A DNA stretch of 64,000 nt from Brachypterus glaber (GCA_958510825.1 OY294044.1:106988893-107052892), one strand, 5' to 3'; positions 52,035 through 62,739 are shown, numbered from the stretch's first letter. Notes: generated by a model not told the origin, from the letters alone. Numbers and translations: made by a program.

Positions 52035-52814
52035 AACGCAAAACTTTAAATTGCATTAAATTATTCATGGTAAAATATATATATATATTTTTGCTAATTT
52101 TGCTACAGTTTTCTTTACTTTTATAAACAAGAGATGGCACTACATGTGCTCATTCTAACACTTGATACGGAATATTCATACCGTATCTAGAGCTAGAATG
52201 GATTTATTCTGTATTTGAAAAGTGTGTGTATTTGCTTACATTCTAAAGCAGTCGTAGAAAAAGCGTATTCTACAATAAAATACTCAAGTCTAAGTAAAAC
52301 AGTTTTATTAAAACTGTATTGTAATTTGATGTAGTAGTTACACCTTTTGTGTACGAGTCCCCCTGGCGGTGTGGGGGTTGTCTAGACGCCTCGGGAGCGG
52401 TGTACTTTGGTAGGCCAAAGCCTGCTCGATATCGAGCCTCAGGACTGTGTCGTGGCAAGGACGAAGGTCGGGGAACTGGGAAAGTGAAATCCCCGACGCA
52501 TAAAAACTATATCAAAATCTACCTCTTTCCTAGGGCTGCCAGTCTTTACTTTATTACAGAACACAGTCCGAGTGAAAGTCAATTTTCTCGGGACACCAGA
52601 TCTAGGTCCCAGGTATTACTTAAAGCCAAAAAATATTTAAAGCCAAAAAATATTTAATGCTAAAAATTAAAGTTTCGGTAGATTTTATTTTATTATTACT
52701 TCTCCTTATCGAAGAAGGTGTAATTTTTTCGATCATTTGCTTTAAACTCGTCTATATCAAACTCGTTACAAAACGACTTACTATCTTTCCTTGTTAATTA
52801 ATTAATATACTTTA
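52035..52814. other. spacer with a GC-rich block of unknown nature
   Basis: 52340-52620 is clearly GC-rich (GAGTCCCCCTGGCGGTGTGG, GCCTCGGGAGCGG, GGTCGGGGAACTGGG) with a small hairpin GTCGGGGA...TCCCCGAC at 52467-52497. Overlapping frames on both strands (62 and 102 codons) have no domain. It could be a promoter, an LTR or untranslated exon. The rest is AT-rich. Confidence 0.3.
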
Positions 52815-53403
52815 CTAAAGTTTATTTTTTTAAGTTATAGTTATTTTAAATTTGCCGCTGAATACTCCAAAAGTCCGATTTACACTGAAGCATGTGGCTT
52901 GTTTTGAATGCTAACATAACCACAATTTATAATTTTTGTTTACTTACTTTGTTTTTATGATGTTTTTATGTAAAAAAAGAGAATTGATAAAGCTGTTGCT
53001 AAAAACACTTTTGTATTCCTGTAGAAACAAAATACGCTTATAAAATCGCTTTTATTCCAATAATTTAGAGTAATAAACCATTGTTTTGTTCTCGTTAATC
53101 AGGGCTATTCACATATACCATTGAGATTGAGATTTGTGGCAATATTGACGAAAATTGCAAGGTCATTTACGTCAACTGTATTAAAACTGCATGGGATTGT
53201 AATTTTTGTCAATATTGAATAGATTTCAATGGTACGTGTGAATAGACCTGAATGGCACGTCAATCAACGTTTTACGGCTGTGTAGATTGGGCCTAGTCAT
53301 TTCGCTTACGACGCATGCGTATCTTACGTTACCATGGCAATTTCGAGATTGTTTACAAGCGGGAAGGTTTAAAATAACTATACCTTAAAAAAATAAACGT
53401 TAG
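52815..53403 (+). mobile_element. AAGGTATAGTTATTTTAAA MITE, copy 3, with nested MITE
   Basis: CTAAAGTTTATTTTTTTAAG to CCTTAAAAAAATAAACGTTAG. Body matches copies 2 and 4, including CTTACGACGCATGCGTATCT that is lost in copy 2. Interrupted by 53100-53250. Confidence 0.9.
53100..53250. mobile_element. 151 bp MITE, CAGGGCTATTCAC ends (TSD AAT)
   Basis: CAGGGCTATTCACATATACC and inverted CAGGTCTATTCACACGTACC bound the insert, AAT flanks it (53097-53099, 53251-53253), and copy 4 shows the empty site CTCGTTAATGGCACGTC. About 28 bp imperfect TIRs. Confidence 0.9.
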
Positions 53404-53885
53404 TAACTTTAGAACTTTCCATTATTAACAGAGTTGATTCTTTCAATACAATAACAGGGTCAGACAACAGGAATTTTAAATTATTTCTAATTTTTGGTGA
53501 GTTACTTTAATACATACCTATTCCGAATAAGATTATATGTCTGTTTACAGACATATAATCTTATTCGGAATAGGTATGTATTAAAGACAAAATTCAACAG
53601 TATTTTTCCATTTAATAAGAAATGAACATGACAAACATTATTTAATTAGTTATAAAATAACTAATTATTTGTTTTAATAATTTAAAAAAAAAATACTTAA
53701 TATATTTTCACACATTTTAAAAATATAAAAAACACTAATATTATTGTCAACTTTTGGTAATAAATTAATTTATTCATTTGTTTTTAAAAATGGCGATTTC
53801 AAGGCCTACTTGCTTTTTCGCGGGTAATTACGATCCATCAAACATTTTACTTTATTATTGATATAATAATGTGTAAATAATGCAG
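53404..53885 (+). repeat. dispersed repeat, partner of 15979-16370
   Basis: Follows MITE copy 3 as 15979-16370 follows copy 2. Shared: TTCATTTGTTTTTAAAAATG, GCGATTTCAAGG, TTTACTTTATTATTG. Contains the perfect hairpin at 53506-53587, absent from the partner. Confidence 0.6.
53506..53587. repeat. perfect 39 bp stem, 4 nt loop hairpin
   Basis: CTTTAATACATACCTATTCC continuing GAATAAGATTATATGTCTG, then loop TTTA, then the exact inverse. No mismatch in 39 bp. Confidence 0.95.
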
Positions 53886-54501
53886 AAATGCAATAGTCGT
53901 GAAAAAATAATATATAAAACATGGTAGAGAAGACTATTATAACCTCGCACTCTTATATCCCTCCATGCTATGCATCTCGGGATATAATACTTTCGGCTTT
54001 AAAACATGTCTCTTTAGCTTCGTATATAATTACTATTTCCATTAGAAGAATTTCCATCTGTCAACATTCTCGCGTCCCTAGTGTTGTTTATAATTTCTAT
54101 TCTATCCCTGGAAATATTAGACAGACAGGGTACAACGCCCGGCAAAATCAGGGAACGCCGAGACAGTTTTTGGCAACGGTGCGGGGGCGGCCAAAGATCG
54201 ATACCCACAGACACAACATACGCATTTTACCACCCTCTCTCTCTCTCTTCGCACTTTTCTCGGGTTTCCATTTAATTTCTCCTGTTGAATTTCAACTGTG
54301 TGGAAATTGCTGCAAAAATAAAATGGTATAAAAAAACAAGTTTTTAAAGTTAAAGCACTTATATTAATTACATAGTACGTATAACTTAAAAGTAGAAAAT
54401 AAGATATATAAACCAAATAATTGCAATTTCGAAAAACGTGATTTTTAAAAGAAAGGTTTTTGATTTTTTGATTTATAATTGATTTGGGAACAGCCTAATT
54501 T
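53886..54501. other. mixed-composition DNA, no gene supported
   Basis: 54030-54300 is GC-richer, with CGGTGCGGGGGCGGCC and a (TC)n run (54236-54250). Overlapping frames on both strands (136, 99, 66, 64 codons) give no recognisable domain. May be an exon/promoter remnant. Confidence 0.3.
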
Positions 54502-54818
54502 CAGGGGCGTACCGAAGGGGGGCGGAGGGGAGCCTCCCACGATCCTTTGAAAAGGAAATTAAGAGAATATTTTAAAAGTTGGGAAATTGGCTCTTGAATA
54601 GTTAAAAAATCTGGATTATATTTCAAAAAAGTTGGAAAATAGGTTTTCAAAATATGTGTTTTTTTTTCTTTGTTTTTCCAGAGGTAAGGAAGTTTTCTTG
54701 GTCATTAAAATTTCTGTCAGGGGTGAATCTTTTTTTCAAAGTTTTTAAAAGTTGGAAAATTTCGTTTTATTCGTTGGGAAATTTTGGTAGTCAACGATGT
54801 TCCTTCGGTACGCCCCTG
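54502..54818. mobile_element. 317 bp MITE with CAGGGGCGTACCGAAGG ends (hAT-like)
   Basis: CAGGGGCGTACCGAAGG and inverted copy at 54802-54818. CAGGGGCG is a typical hAT terminal sequence, but the flanks do not show a convincing 8 bp duplication. The 102-codon frame inside is not supported. Confidence 0.65.
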
Positions 54819-54838
54819 TCTCTTTTGGATCAAACTTA

Positions 54839-56931
54839 CCCATATAGCACCGGTCGTCCAATGGACGTCCATTTTAGATCCCTTTTAAGTACATTGGTCC
54901 ACGGACTAATAATGGATGTACTGTGTACGTCCATATATTTACATCCTTTGTACGACCATTAGTGGACGTCCATTCAGTGTCCATTTTACGCCCATAATTT
55001 CAGGGCTCTCTACGTTTATGGGGGGTGATGGTAAGATAAGGGGGGATGTAAAATTTATTTTAAAATTTGATTATCAGTGGATCAGTACTTAACCTAATTT
55101 AGTTTTAAATTATCTCGTGGGTAATAAATGGATTTTTTAAATTTTAGGGGTGGGGGTTGGGGGGTAAGTTTTATATAAAATTGTATTGTCAGACGAGCAT
55201 GTGTACCAAATTTTATCTTACTAAGTATATTCTAAGTGGTCGAAAAAGCCTTTGACAGATTTGCCCTAAACAAAAAAACAACAACAAACATTGCAAGTTA
55301 AATAACAGTTTTTCACAGTCGCAAAAACCAGTTAAGTAAGCAAAAAAGCAAGTCCTATGGATGCTGGATGGATGGTTGAATGGACACCTTATGGATGTCC
55401 ACAGTTGTGTCATCTGGACTCTGAACCGATGTCCATGGGACGTCCATAGAGAAAAATTGGGCATCCTATGGACATACAGCCGTCCATGAACATACGTCCA
55501 TTGGACGTCCATAGTATCATTTTGTGCCATCTGGGTTAGGGTGGGTCAAAAAAACCGACTATTTTTTTTTCTTTATACTCTGAAAAATCGGTTACTCGAC
55601 ACCTCTAGAAAATTCTCACCAAATATGAGCACTTAATTTTGAGAAAAAGGTTCTCCGCTTTACAATTTTCCATTTTTTCGTCAATATTAGAAACAAAAAT
55701 TCATATCTCTTTGACAACTGTTCGTTAAGAAGTATCTCTCCTCATATTCTTGTAGGAAATCGAACGCTCTACAAAAAAGGTCTCTTACAATTTTTTCGTA
55801 AACCTCCCCGTTTAAAAGATATCAAAGGTTAAAGTTTGATTATTTTAAGAGACATTTCTGTTTTGCTTTTGAATTTTATAACTCGCTTACAAAAAATTGT
55901 TATGAATTGCACAATTCATAGTTTTGTAGGAAATTAACTGCTCTACAAAAATGGTCTCTTATGATTTGTCGATTAAATTAGGCGTTTAAAAGATATTCAT
56001 TGTCAAACTTCAATGCATACTAATTTTAATAGTTTTTGATGAATAATTCGAAAATTTTTAATTTAATTTATGAGTTTCACGAAAATTTATACAAACTTGA
56101 GTTCCTATGAAAAGAGAAATTAAACTATTTGTCTCGTTTTTTTTTTAGTCCTACGTATGTTTGGTTATATTGAAAAAAAATAGTGCATTATTTCTAACTC
56201 AGAGTCAATGATTTATTAAATTTTGAAAAAAATAATAATAAAATAATAAGTTATTATAAAGATAAATTTTATGAAAATATTATTAAAATTATTAAAAAAA
56301 GTTTCAAATTAATTTTCGAAAGAGAAACTTCTATAAGAGTTACTCTTACGATAGAAACTCAAATTTGTATAAATTTTCGTGAAACTCATAAATTAAATTG
56401 AAATTTTTCGAATTATTCATCAAAAACTATTAAAATTAGTATGCATTGAAGTTTGACGATGAATATCTTTTAAACGCTTAATTTAATCGACAAATCATAA
56501 GAGACCATTTTTGTAAAACAGTTAATTTCCTATAAAACTATGAATTGCGCAATTCATAACAATTTTTTGTAAGAGAGTTATAAAATTCAAAAGCAAAACA
56601 GAAAAGTCTCCTAAAATAATCAAACTTTAACCTTTGATATTTTTTAAACGGTAAGGTTTACGAAAAAATTGTAAGATACCTTTTTTGTAGAGCGTTCGAT
56701 TTCCTACAAGAATATGAGGAGAGATACTTTTTAACGAACAGCTGTCAAAGAGATATGAATTTTTGTTTCTAATACTGAGAAAAAAATGAAAAATTGTAAA
56801 GCGGAGATACTTTTTATCAAAATTAAGAGCTCATATTTGGTGAGAATTTTCTAGAGGTGTATAGCAACCGATTTTTCAGAGTATAAAGTACAAAAAAAAT
56901 AGTCGTTTTTTTTGACCCACCCTAATCTGGG
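54839..56931. mobile_element. CCCATATAGCAC element with GGACGTCC repeats, split by a fold-back (TSD TA)
   Basis: Left end CCCATATAGCACC after TA (54837-54838); right end GTGCCATCTGGG is completed after the nested element, followed by TA (56932-56933). Both halves contain many ACGTCC palindromes (TCCAATGGACGTCCATTTTA; GGGACGTCCATAG; CATTGGACGTCCATAG). Without the insert it is about 0.7 kb. Same terminal bases and TSD as 15137-15907. Frames over the GGACGTCC words are artefacts. Confidence 0.8.
55536..56925. mobile_element. 1,390 bp fold-back, TTAGGGTGGGTCAAAAAAA ends (TSD TCTGGG)
   Basis: TTAGGGTGGGTCAAAAAAAC opens ~600 bp arms mirrored to TTTTTTTTGACCCACCCTAA. TCTGGG occurs on both sides (55530-55535, 56926-56931) while the host end needs it only once, so it is a 6 bp target duplication. 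Arms carry AGGAAATCGAACGCTCTAC and CTCTACAAAAATGGTCTC. Loop about 200 bp. No ORF. Confidence 0.9.
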
Positions 56932-57155
56932 TAGTAACACACTGTATACTAATTAATTCATTAATTTGCTTAAATGCATTAATTAATACTTTCTTAATGC
57001 ATCTAATAGAAAGCCAGACAATATATTGTTGTAACACCATTTTTTTTCAAGCAGTCTAATTTTATACTGCCTACAGGGGCTGACTGGCCCAGAACAGGGT
57101 TCCACCGTGGAACTTCCACAAAAGTCAAGAATCGGAACTTCTTCTCCCGATTACA

Positions 57156-57564
57156 CTAAAGTATGTTTTTTTTTTAAGGTATAGTTATTTTAAATTTGCC
57201 GCTAAATACTCCACAAAGTCCTATTTACCCTGAAGCATGTGGCTTGTTTTGAATGTCAACATAACCAAAATTTATAATTTTTGTTTACTTACTTTGTTTT
57301 TATGATGAAAAAAAGAGAATTGATAAAGCTATTGCTAAAAACACTTTTGTATTCCTGTAAATTTGCTTATAAACTCGCTTTTATTCCAATAATTTAACCA
57401 TTGTTTTGTTCTCGTTAATGGCACGTCAACGTTTTACGGTTGTGTAAATTGGGCCTAGTCATTTCGCTTACGACGCATGCGTATCTTACGTTACCATGGC
57501 AATTTCGAGATTGTTTACAAGCGGGAAGGTTTAAAATAACTATACCTTAAAAAATAAACTTTAG
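57156..57564 (+). mobile_element. AAGGTATAGTTATTTTAAA MITE, copy 4 (uninterrupted)
   Basis: 409 bp. CTAAAGTATGTTTTTTTTTA to CCTTAAAAAATAAACTTTAG. The shortest and only uninterrupted copy, with small deletions in the middle; useful as the empty-site reference for copies 1-3. Confidence 0.9.
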
Positions 57565-58130
57565 TTTACAATGATTTTGCGCTCCAGGTTTTTTAACATG
57601 TTCTTACGTCTTTTTTCTCGCTTTATTTTTTTTTTAATTTTCTTTTGGTAGAATTGCCCTAGTAGAGGTAAGTGATTTTTTCTATGTGAGGTCGTATTTT
57701 GTGGACCAAAGCGGGGCACTATGGGACGAACCGGGCCGTAAGCCGGACATCATACTTTTCTTGAAAACGATAACTGGGATTTTGATAAAATTTGGTATGC
57801 AGCCATTTTTAGGTACGACAAAGCATTTTAACTAGGTTTCGTTTTTGGGAAAAATTCTGGAAATCTGGAAAATCTGGAAAACTTAAAAAAAATTAAATTT
57901 ATTTTTCTTTCATATGGTTAATTACCATTTAGTGTACAAAAAAGATATTTAGCTATGTATTTAATACGGTTTGGAAAAAATCTGCAAAATGTGTGTAACT
58001 TGTAAAATTATAATTTTAGCTAATAAATATGGCTTTTTCGAGAAAAAGTAAAACATTTAGCCAAGTATTGAGTATGAAAAAATTGTCGAAAAATTTCGAA
58101 AAAAAAAAATAAAAAAAAAATAATTTTTTC
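57565..58130. other. AT-rich DNA, no gene seen
   Basis: A short GC-richer run (CCGGGCCGTAAGCCGGAC, 57740-57757) is a small imperfect palindrome. No ORF or repeat recognised. Confidence 0.4.
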
Positions 58131-58345
58131 AAAAAAAACATTTTTTCGAAAAAAAAAATTTAAAAAAAATCGGAGGATTATTAAAAAAACAATAGGGATC
58201 ATCCCCTGATAGAACTTGATTTTTCCTGAAAATTTTGAGTCGATCGGATTATTCGTTCTTGAGTTATCTTGTCCACAAAAAAGTGACATGGCACGGACAG
58301 ACGGGCGGATGAACAGACGCTTACGGGCTGTGAATAGTATAATAA
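58131..58345 (+). repeat. dispersed repeat with GTCGATCGGATTATTCG, copy 2
   Basis: ATAGAACTTGATTTTTCCTG, GAGTCGATCGGATTATTCGT, TTCTTGAGTTATCTTGTCCA and GGACAGACGGGCGGATGAAC. Close to 61730-61850 and to the inverse at 38650-38770. The 137-codon minus frame over it is low-complexity. Confidence 0.6.
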
Positions 58346-58875
58346 GGTAATTTCCCAATAAATTTATCCACCACAAAGAATATCTGTAAAAGTCTATGTA
58401 AAAAGTAATTTTTTTTAAATTGTTTTTTAACACAAAAATTTAATTTAAAGGGGTTCTGGGGTCTTCTGGGGTCTGATCTCTACATCATTTTTTTCCTTAC
58501 TTAGTCCACTATATTGTAGTAATAACAAATGTGCGGGACTTTGCGGGACTTTAACGAAAAACATTTAAATGTCGGAAAATTAAAAAAAAATCGATAAAAC
58601 AAAAAATAGGAGATGGACATAATATTTTATTTTTTATATAATACACTTTAATGTTGTTATTATTACGCAATTAATAGGAAAAGATTATATTGTATGATAA
58701 GAAAAAAAAAGACTACAAATTTTCGTAGGCATAATTTAGACATCTATATAAGCGCTAATTTTTCTGGCTAACCTTAATTATACATGAAAATTTTGCCTGC
58801 ACCCAATGTATAATATGATTAAATATAATAAAACCAAATTTAAACCCCTATTTTTGAATTTTTGTTTTTTACCCG

Positions 58876-59904
58876 ATGTCCAACCTATTAAATAGTTTTA
58901 ATGTGCCAAAAAACATTTCCAATTGGGTACACTCGTATATGACTTTTAGAAAATTAATTATAAACTTAAATAGAAAAATTAAATCTAAATTATTTTTTAC
59001 TAAACTCGGAGTTCCCCAAGGCTCTATTTTAGGGCCGTTATTGTTTTTGATATTTATAAATGACCTACCTATTTATATTAGACAAGCTTTTTTGGTACTG
59101 TTCGCGGATGATACTACAATAATTCTTTCTTCAGATTGTCCTAATAAACTGCATAATTTATTGATAAGTGTTTTAAGAGATATTGAGTTATGGTGTGAAA
59201 GAAATAAACTTATACTAAACAAAAATAAAACTGTTGCAATAAATTTTTTTAAAAGGAGATGTGTGCCACATGAATATAATCTATCTGAAATTGAATTCAG
59301 TATTACAACAAAATTCCTAGGAGTTATGTTTGATGAACATTTGACGTGGAGTAAACATATTGATCTTGTGTGTAAAAAAATGAACAGTGCATACTACGCT
59401 ATCTTGAAACTAAAGGGCGATTTAAGGGAGTCCGCTATTCTTAGTATGTATTATGCATTGGCTTATTCAGTGATAAAGTATAACATTTTATGTTGGGGTA
59501 AGGCTTCGGAGATAGATAGAGTTTTTAAAGCACAAAAACGTATTGTCAGATTGATTTTTAATAAAGAATACAGGGAATCTTGTAGAGGATTGTTTAAAAA
59601 TAATGGACTACTCACTGTCTTTGGTGTTTTTGTATTTAGATGTGTATTATTTGTAAAGAAAAATATAAGCTCATTTATGGTCACCTCAGATGTACACAGC
59701 TATAAAACCAGGCAGAGTCAGAGTCTAAGGTTACCTAAACACAACCATTCTTTTTACAAAATGTCGCCAATATACTGTTGCATTACATTCTTTAATAAAT
59801 TACCTGCAGAATTTCGTAATATACTAGAATATAACGCTTTTAAAAAATCGGTAAAAGCATATCTAGTTGATAAAGAACTATATTCTGTAAATGAATATTT
59901 GTAG
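58876..59904 (+). CDS. non-LTR retrotransposon ORF2, open C-terminal 342 codons (RT palm to C-terminus)
   Basis: Encodes the second half of a reverse transcriptase that would copy its RNA into DNA at a nicked target. Visible motifs: GVPQGSILGPLLFLIFINDL (residues 45-64), the catalytic FADDTT (76-81), LNKNKT (114-119), FLGVMFDEHLTWSKHI (147-162) and YNILCWGKA (202-210); the C-terminus has FNKLPAEFRN, the usual [FW]N-x-LP signature. The endonuclease domain and the first RT blocks are absent upstream, so it is 5' truncated near 58870; the annotated ATG is only the first in frame. The surviving 342 codons have no stop or frameshift, unlike all other copies here. The 3' UTR is split by an opposite-strand fragment (about 59908-60790) and resumes to a TTA tail at 61186-61220. 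CR1/Jockey-type. Confidence 0.92.
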   Translation: MSNLLNSFNVPKNISNWVHSYMTFRKLIINLNRKIKSKLFFTKLGVPQGSILGPLLFLIFINDLPIYIRQAFLVLFADDTTIILSSDCPNKLHNLLISVLRDIELWCERNKLILNKNKTVAINFFKRRCVPHEYNLSEIEFSITTKFLGVMFDEHLTWSKHIDLVCKKMNSAYYAILKLKGDLRESAILSMYYALAYSVIKYNILCWGKASEIDRVFKAQKRIVRLIFNKEYRESCRGLFKNNGLLTVFGVFVFRCVLFVKKNISSFMVTSDVHSYKTRQSQSLRLPKHNHSFYKMSPIYCCITFFNKLPAEFRNILEYNAFKKSVKAYLVDKELYSVNEYL

Positions 59905-59907
59905 TTG

Positions 59908-60035
59908 GATATTTTTATTTATTTATTTATTATATACAAATCCAACAGATCCTAAGGATCCAATAACAGGATAGGTTAATATAATTATAACTATTTACAA
60001 TATATATACAAAAAAACAAAAAAACTAGTCTAAGT
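59908..60035 (-). mobile_element. 3' UTR and AATA tail of the inserted minus-strand retrotransposon
   Basis: After the stop at 60036 the minus strand runs through TTATTGGATCCTTAGGATCT and GTTGGATTTGTATATAATAA to (AATA)n at about 59915-59932. The same GGATC-rich end is seen at 63385-63427 after the related fragment. Confidence 0.75.
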
Positions 60036-60790
60036 CTAAGCGTTATCAAGATTGAGATCAAGAATTATGTTTTTAAAATTTGAAATCTTTGTGCTAAAAA
60101 AATCTATTTCTCTGTTTACGGTGTTTCCAAAACGACAGATACGGTACAGTGGTGACATGGCATATTGATTCGTTCTTAATATTGGTAAATAAAACAAGTC
60201 CTCATTTCTGGTTACAGATAAAGGCACTCGAAACGGCAGTCTACTTAAAAATTCGGGATTATCCTGATAGCTATTTAACAATTTGTGCAAAAATACTACA
60301 CAGATGTTAGCTCTACGTTGTTGTAACGAGATGAAATTGTATTTAACCAACAAATTATTGTAATGGGCTCTATGATTATAAATACCTGTGTCCTTATAAT
60401 CAAGATATTTAAGAAATTTCTTCTGGACCTTTTCCAATTGATCTATATGTGTGTTATATATCGGAGACCAAACAACCGCACAATACTCAAGTTTGCTTTT
60501 AACCAGACTGTTGAATAAACTAATAATACAAGAAAGGTTATTAAAGTCTTTGGTATTACGTACTATAAAACCATACATTTTTAAACAAGAACTAACTAAA
60601 TTGTCCATGTGTTTGTTGAATGTAAGTTTAGTGTCAAAAGTCACACCCAAGTCTTTAACTTCCACAACGCGAGTTAAAATTTCACCACCCATCTGATAAT
60701 CAAAAATCACTGGAAGTTTCTTTCTGTGGATCGACATAATTGAACATTTCGACACATTTAAATTAAGTTTATTTTCAGTGCACCATTTTC
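60036..60790 (-). CDS. non-LTR retrotransposon ORF2 C-terminal fragment, inserted in the neighbour's 3' UTR
   Basis: 239 codons from ATG (60036-60755), and the frame continues upstream as KWCTENKLNLNVSKCSIM to about 60784, where WC-x-x-N-x-L-x-L-N is the standard post-FADD block. Further motifs: VKDLGVTFDTKLTFNKHM (residues 33-50), LVKSKLEYCAVVWSPIYN (around 88-105) and the C-terminus MSPLYRICRFGNTVN. The catalytic palm lies beyond the truncation point, so no activity is possible. It belongs to a different family from 58876-59904 and is the closest relative of 62963-63345. Its two edges fall inside the 3' UTR of the plus-strand element, so it inserted later. Confidence 0.9.
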
Positions 60791-61186
60791 CTCAAATTTT
60801 GACTTAAAAATTTATGTTTTTAAACTTGTTTTTGTATAGTTTCTAGATTTACTTGTATTTTAACTGTAAAATGTATTATTTACTTAATCTGTGTAATTTA
60901 TTTTGTGTAATTTTTAATTTATTTAATTTTTTAGTTTATTTAATTTATTATAATTAGTTTTGCAAATTAGTACGTCTTCTATCACACATTAAGCCCTTAT
61001 CAGCATAGGCTTAAAATAGGTTGATTATTTTATTTTGTTTTTTTTGCATATATATGTATATGTTTTTTTTTTTTATTTTTATTTTTTTGTCATATTAATT
61101 CTAATGAAGAATATTAGACTACTATGTAAAATTGCAAAATATGTATATGACTTGTACTTTATGTATCCTATAAAAGTGGTTAATAA

Positions 61187-61220
<34 letters not shown>
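60791..61220 (+). mobile_element. continuation of the plus-strand retrotransposon 3' UTR with TTA tail
   Basis: AT-rich, ends GTGGTTAATAAATTATTATT in a (TTA)n run of about 11 units (61186-61220), the expected 3' end of the element at 58876-59904. Confidence 0.55.
61186..61220. repeat. (TTA)n microsatellite
   Basis: About 11 uninterrupted units forming the tail of the plus-strand retrotransposon. Comparable tails: (AAT)n at 38418-38449 and 45883-45905. Confidence 0.9.
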
Positions 61221-61221
<1 letters not shown>

Positions 61222-61659
61222 GGCCCGGTTCGTTCCATAGTGCGGGGTTGAGGTGCAGAAACACGACCGAAGACAGAAAAAAACTTACCTACGAGTAGCG
61301 CATTACGTTTTTCTCACTACCAAGGGGTTAAAATCATATTTTATTAATATTATTTTTGACATTTATATATGTGACTATTCAACAAATCATTTTTTATGGA
61401 ATCTCTATAAAATTAAAAATAGCAGTCTTGTGTCTAGGTGTCCCCCTTAGGTGTCGGACACTTCGTGTCCTTTAGCGGTAAATCGTTTTTTCTGTCTAGT
61501 TACGGTTTTGTTTGTATTGATTTCATCTATCACTAAGTGTGCTCGATATAGTACTTTTCATTACTGTCAGCTTTTTGATTAAGTAATGTCAACTTACCTA
61601 GTTGGTGGTGAGAAAAAGTTTTTTTTTTGAAAAAATTACGTTAATCGAAATTTTATTTC
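61221..61659. other. AT-rich DNA, no gene seen
   Basis: Follows the TTA tail. Contains CTAGGTGTCCCCCTTAGGTG, GTCGGACACTTCGTGTCCTT, a small palindrome GGACAC...GTGTCC (61458-61471). Nothing coding. Confidence 0.4.
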
Positions 61660-61985
61660 AGCTTTTTTAGATATTTTTAAAAGTTTAACCCCCCATAACT
61701 TTTTTGCTTTTGGGGAGATTACTTTCAAAAACAATAGGGATCTTTCCCTCATAGAACTTGATTCTTTATGAAAATTTGGAGTCGATCGGATTATTCGTTC
61801 TTGAGTTATCGTCTCCACAAAAAACGTGATATCAGACGGACGGACGGACATTAAAAAAAAAAGTTTCTTAATTCTTCATGAAACAAATTTATATCCAAGA
61901 ATTTTTTGTCTAGGACGATTTCTAAATTTTTTTGAAAAATGAAACTACCGTATATTATTCTAGCGCAGGAGATGTGAATAATATA
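61660..61985 (+). repeat. dispersed repeat with GTCGATCGGATTATTCG, copy 3
   Basis: Longest copy: AACCCCCCATAACTTTTTTG, CTCATAGAACTTGATTC, GGAGTCGATCGGATTATTCG, GACGGACGGACGGACA and ATTCTAGCGCAGGAG. The inverse of 38555-38830 over most of its length. The 71-codon minus frame is not supported. Confidence 0.65.
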
Positions 61986-62217
61986 ATAAATAAGCTAGTC
62001 CGCTCCTGACTGCATATGTAACAGTCAGTTACCAAAAGATTGTGTAAAATTTAAGAAATCAAACCATTTGTTTCGTTATACTCTTTGCAGCCTTGCAGCT
62101 GCTTCGTTTTCAAAATTTTAAAATTGACAATTTTCAAATCAAAAATTTTATAAAAATTGAAATTTTTTAAAACCCCTCAAAATAAAGGTTGCAGAAAGTC
62201 GATTTCTATGACATTTA

Positions 62218-62345
62218 GGCCCGGTTGTACAAATCTGGTTTAACTTTGAGCAAGGCTCCTTTACCATGGAATCTTTTGTTGCAACAATCGTTTCCATGAC
62301 AGATAGGGTAGGTTCCGATTTGGGCAAGTTTTGTACAACCGGGCC
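62218..62345. mobile_element. 128 bp MITE with GGCCCGGTTGTACAAA ends (TSD TA)
   Basis: GGCCCGGTTGTACAAA and inverted copy at 62330-62345, flanked by TA in TTTA/TAAG context. TIR core 16 bp, internal text partly palindromic. Non-coding; frames across it are chance. Confidence 0.8.
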
Positions 62346-62349
62346 TAAG

Positions 62350-62615
62350 GTACACACTGAAATAATAACTGGTTTGGGCAACCAGAAATCTGGTAAGGGC
62401 AACAACACAACTTGTTGTGGTTACCAGATATAAAACATAAGATTTTAAGGATCTGGAAAGCATAACGAATTTATTATTTATTATTCACTATTAGTCTTGT
62501 TGCCCTATTGTAGCCACGCTCAGTAAAAAAATCCTAACCTGAAATAATAATAAGTCTTGAAGAATCACTGAAAAAAAAATAGATCTGGTTGAAGCAACCA
62601 GATCAATAGTTAAAT
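62350..62615. repeat. segment with repeated CTGGTTG/CAACCAG palindromes
   Basis: CACTGAAATAATAACTGGTT (62352) and CACTGAAAAAAAAATAGATC then TGGTT (62570) are similar direct repeats. AACTGGTTTGGGCAACCAG, GGTAAGGGCAACAACAC, CTTGTTGTGGTTACCAGAT and ATCTGGTTGAAGCAACCAGA are local inverted words. Perhaps an element built of short palindromes. Confidence 0.45.
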
Positions 62616-62739
62616 ACGGAACAGCTTTTTTTTTTCTTTTTTTTTTCTTTTTCAGTAGATTTTATTTATAACCTCACCGTTGAGACTTTGTATATGTGTT
62701 CTTTATGTCCAGTCAACCAACTTCTTACATAAGAAAATT

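Noticed and set aside
53921..54331. 136-codon plus-strand ORF
   Set aside because: Competes with three other open frames on both strands in a GC-richer block; no domain or codon-bias signal that picks one out.
55213..55530. 105-codon minus-strand ORF
   Set aside because: Consists of translated GGACGTCCAT palindromes within a mobile element.
55536..55545. Telomere repeat TTAGGG
   Set aside because: A single TTAGGG at the end of a fold-back element, not an array.
58020..58433. 137-codon minus-strand ORF
   Set aside because: Mostly F/L/K runs from A/T homopolymers over a dispersed repeat.
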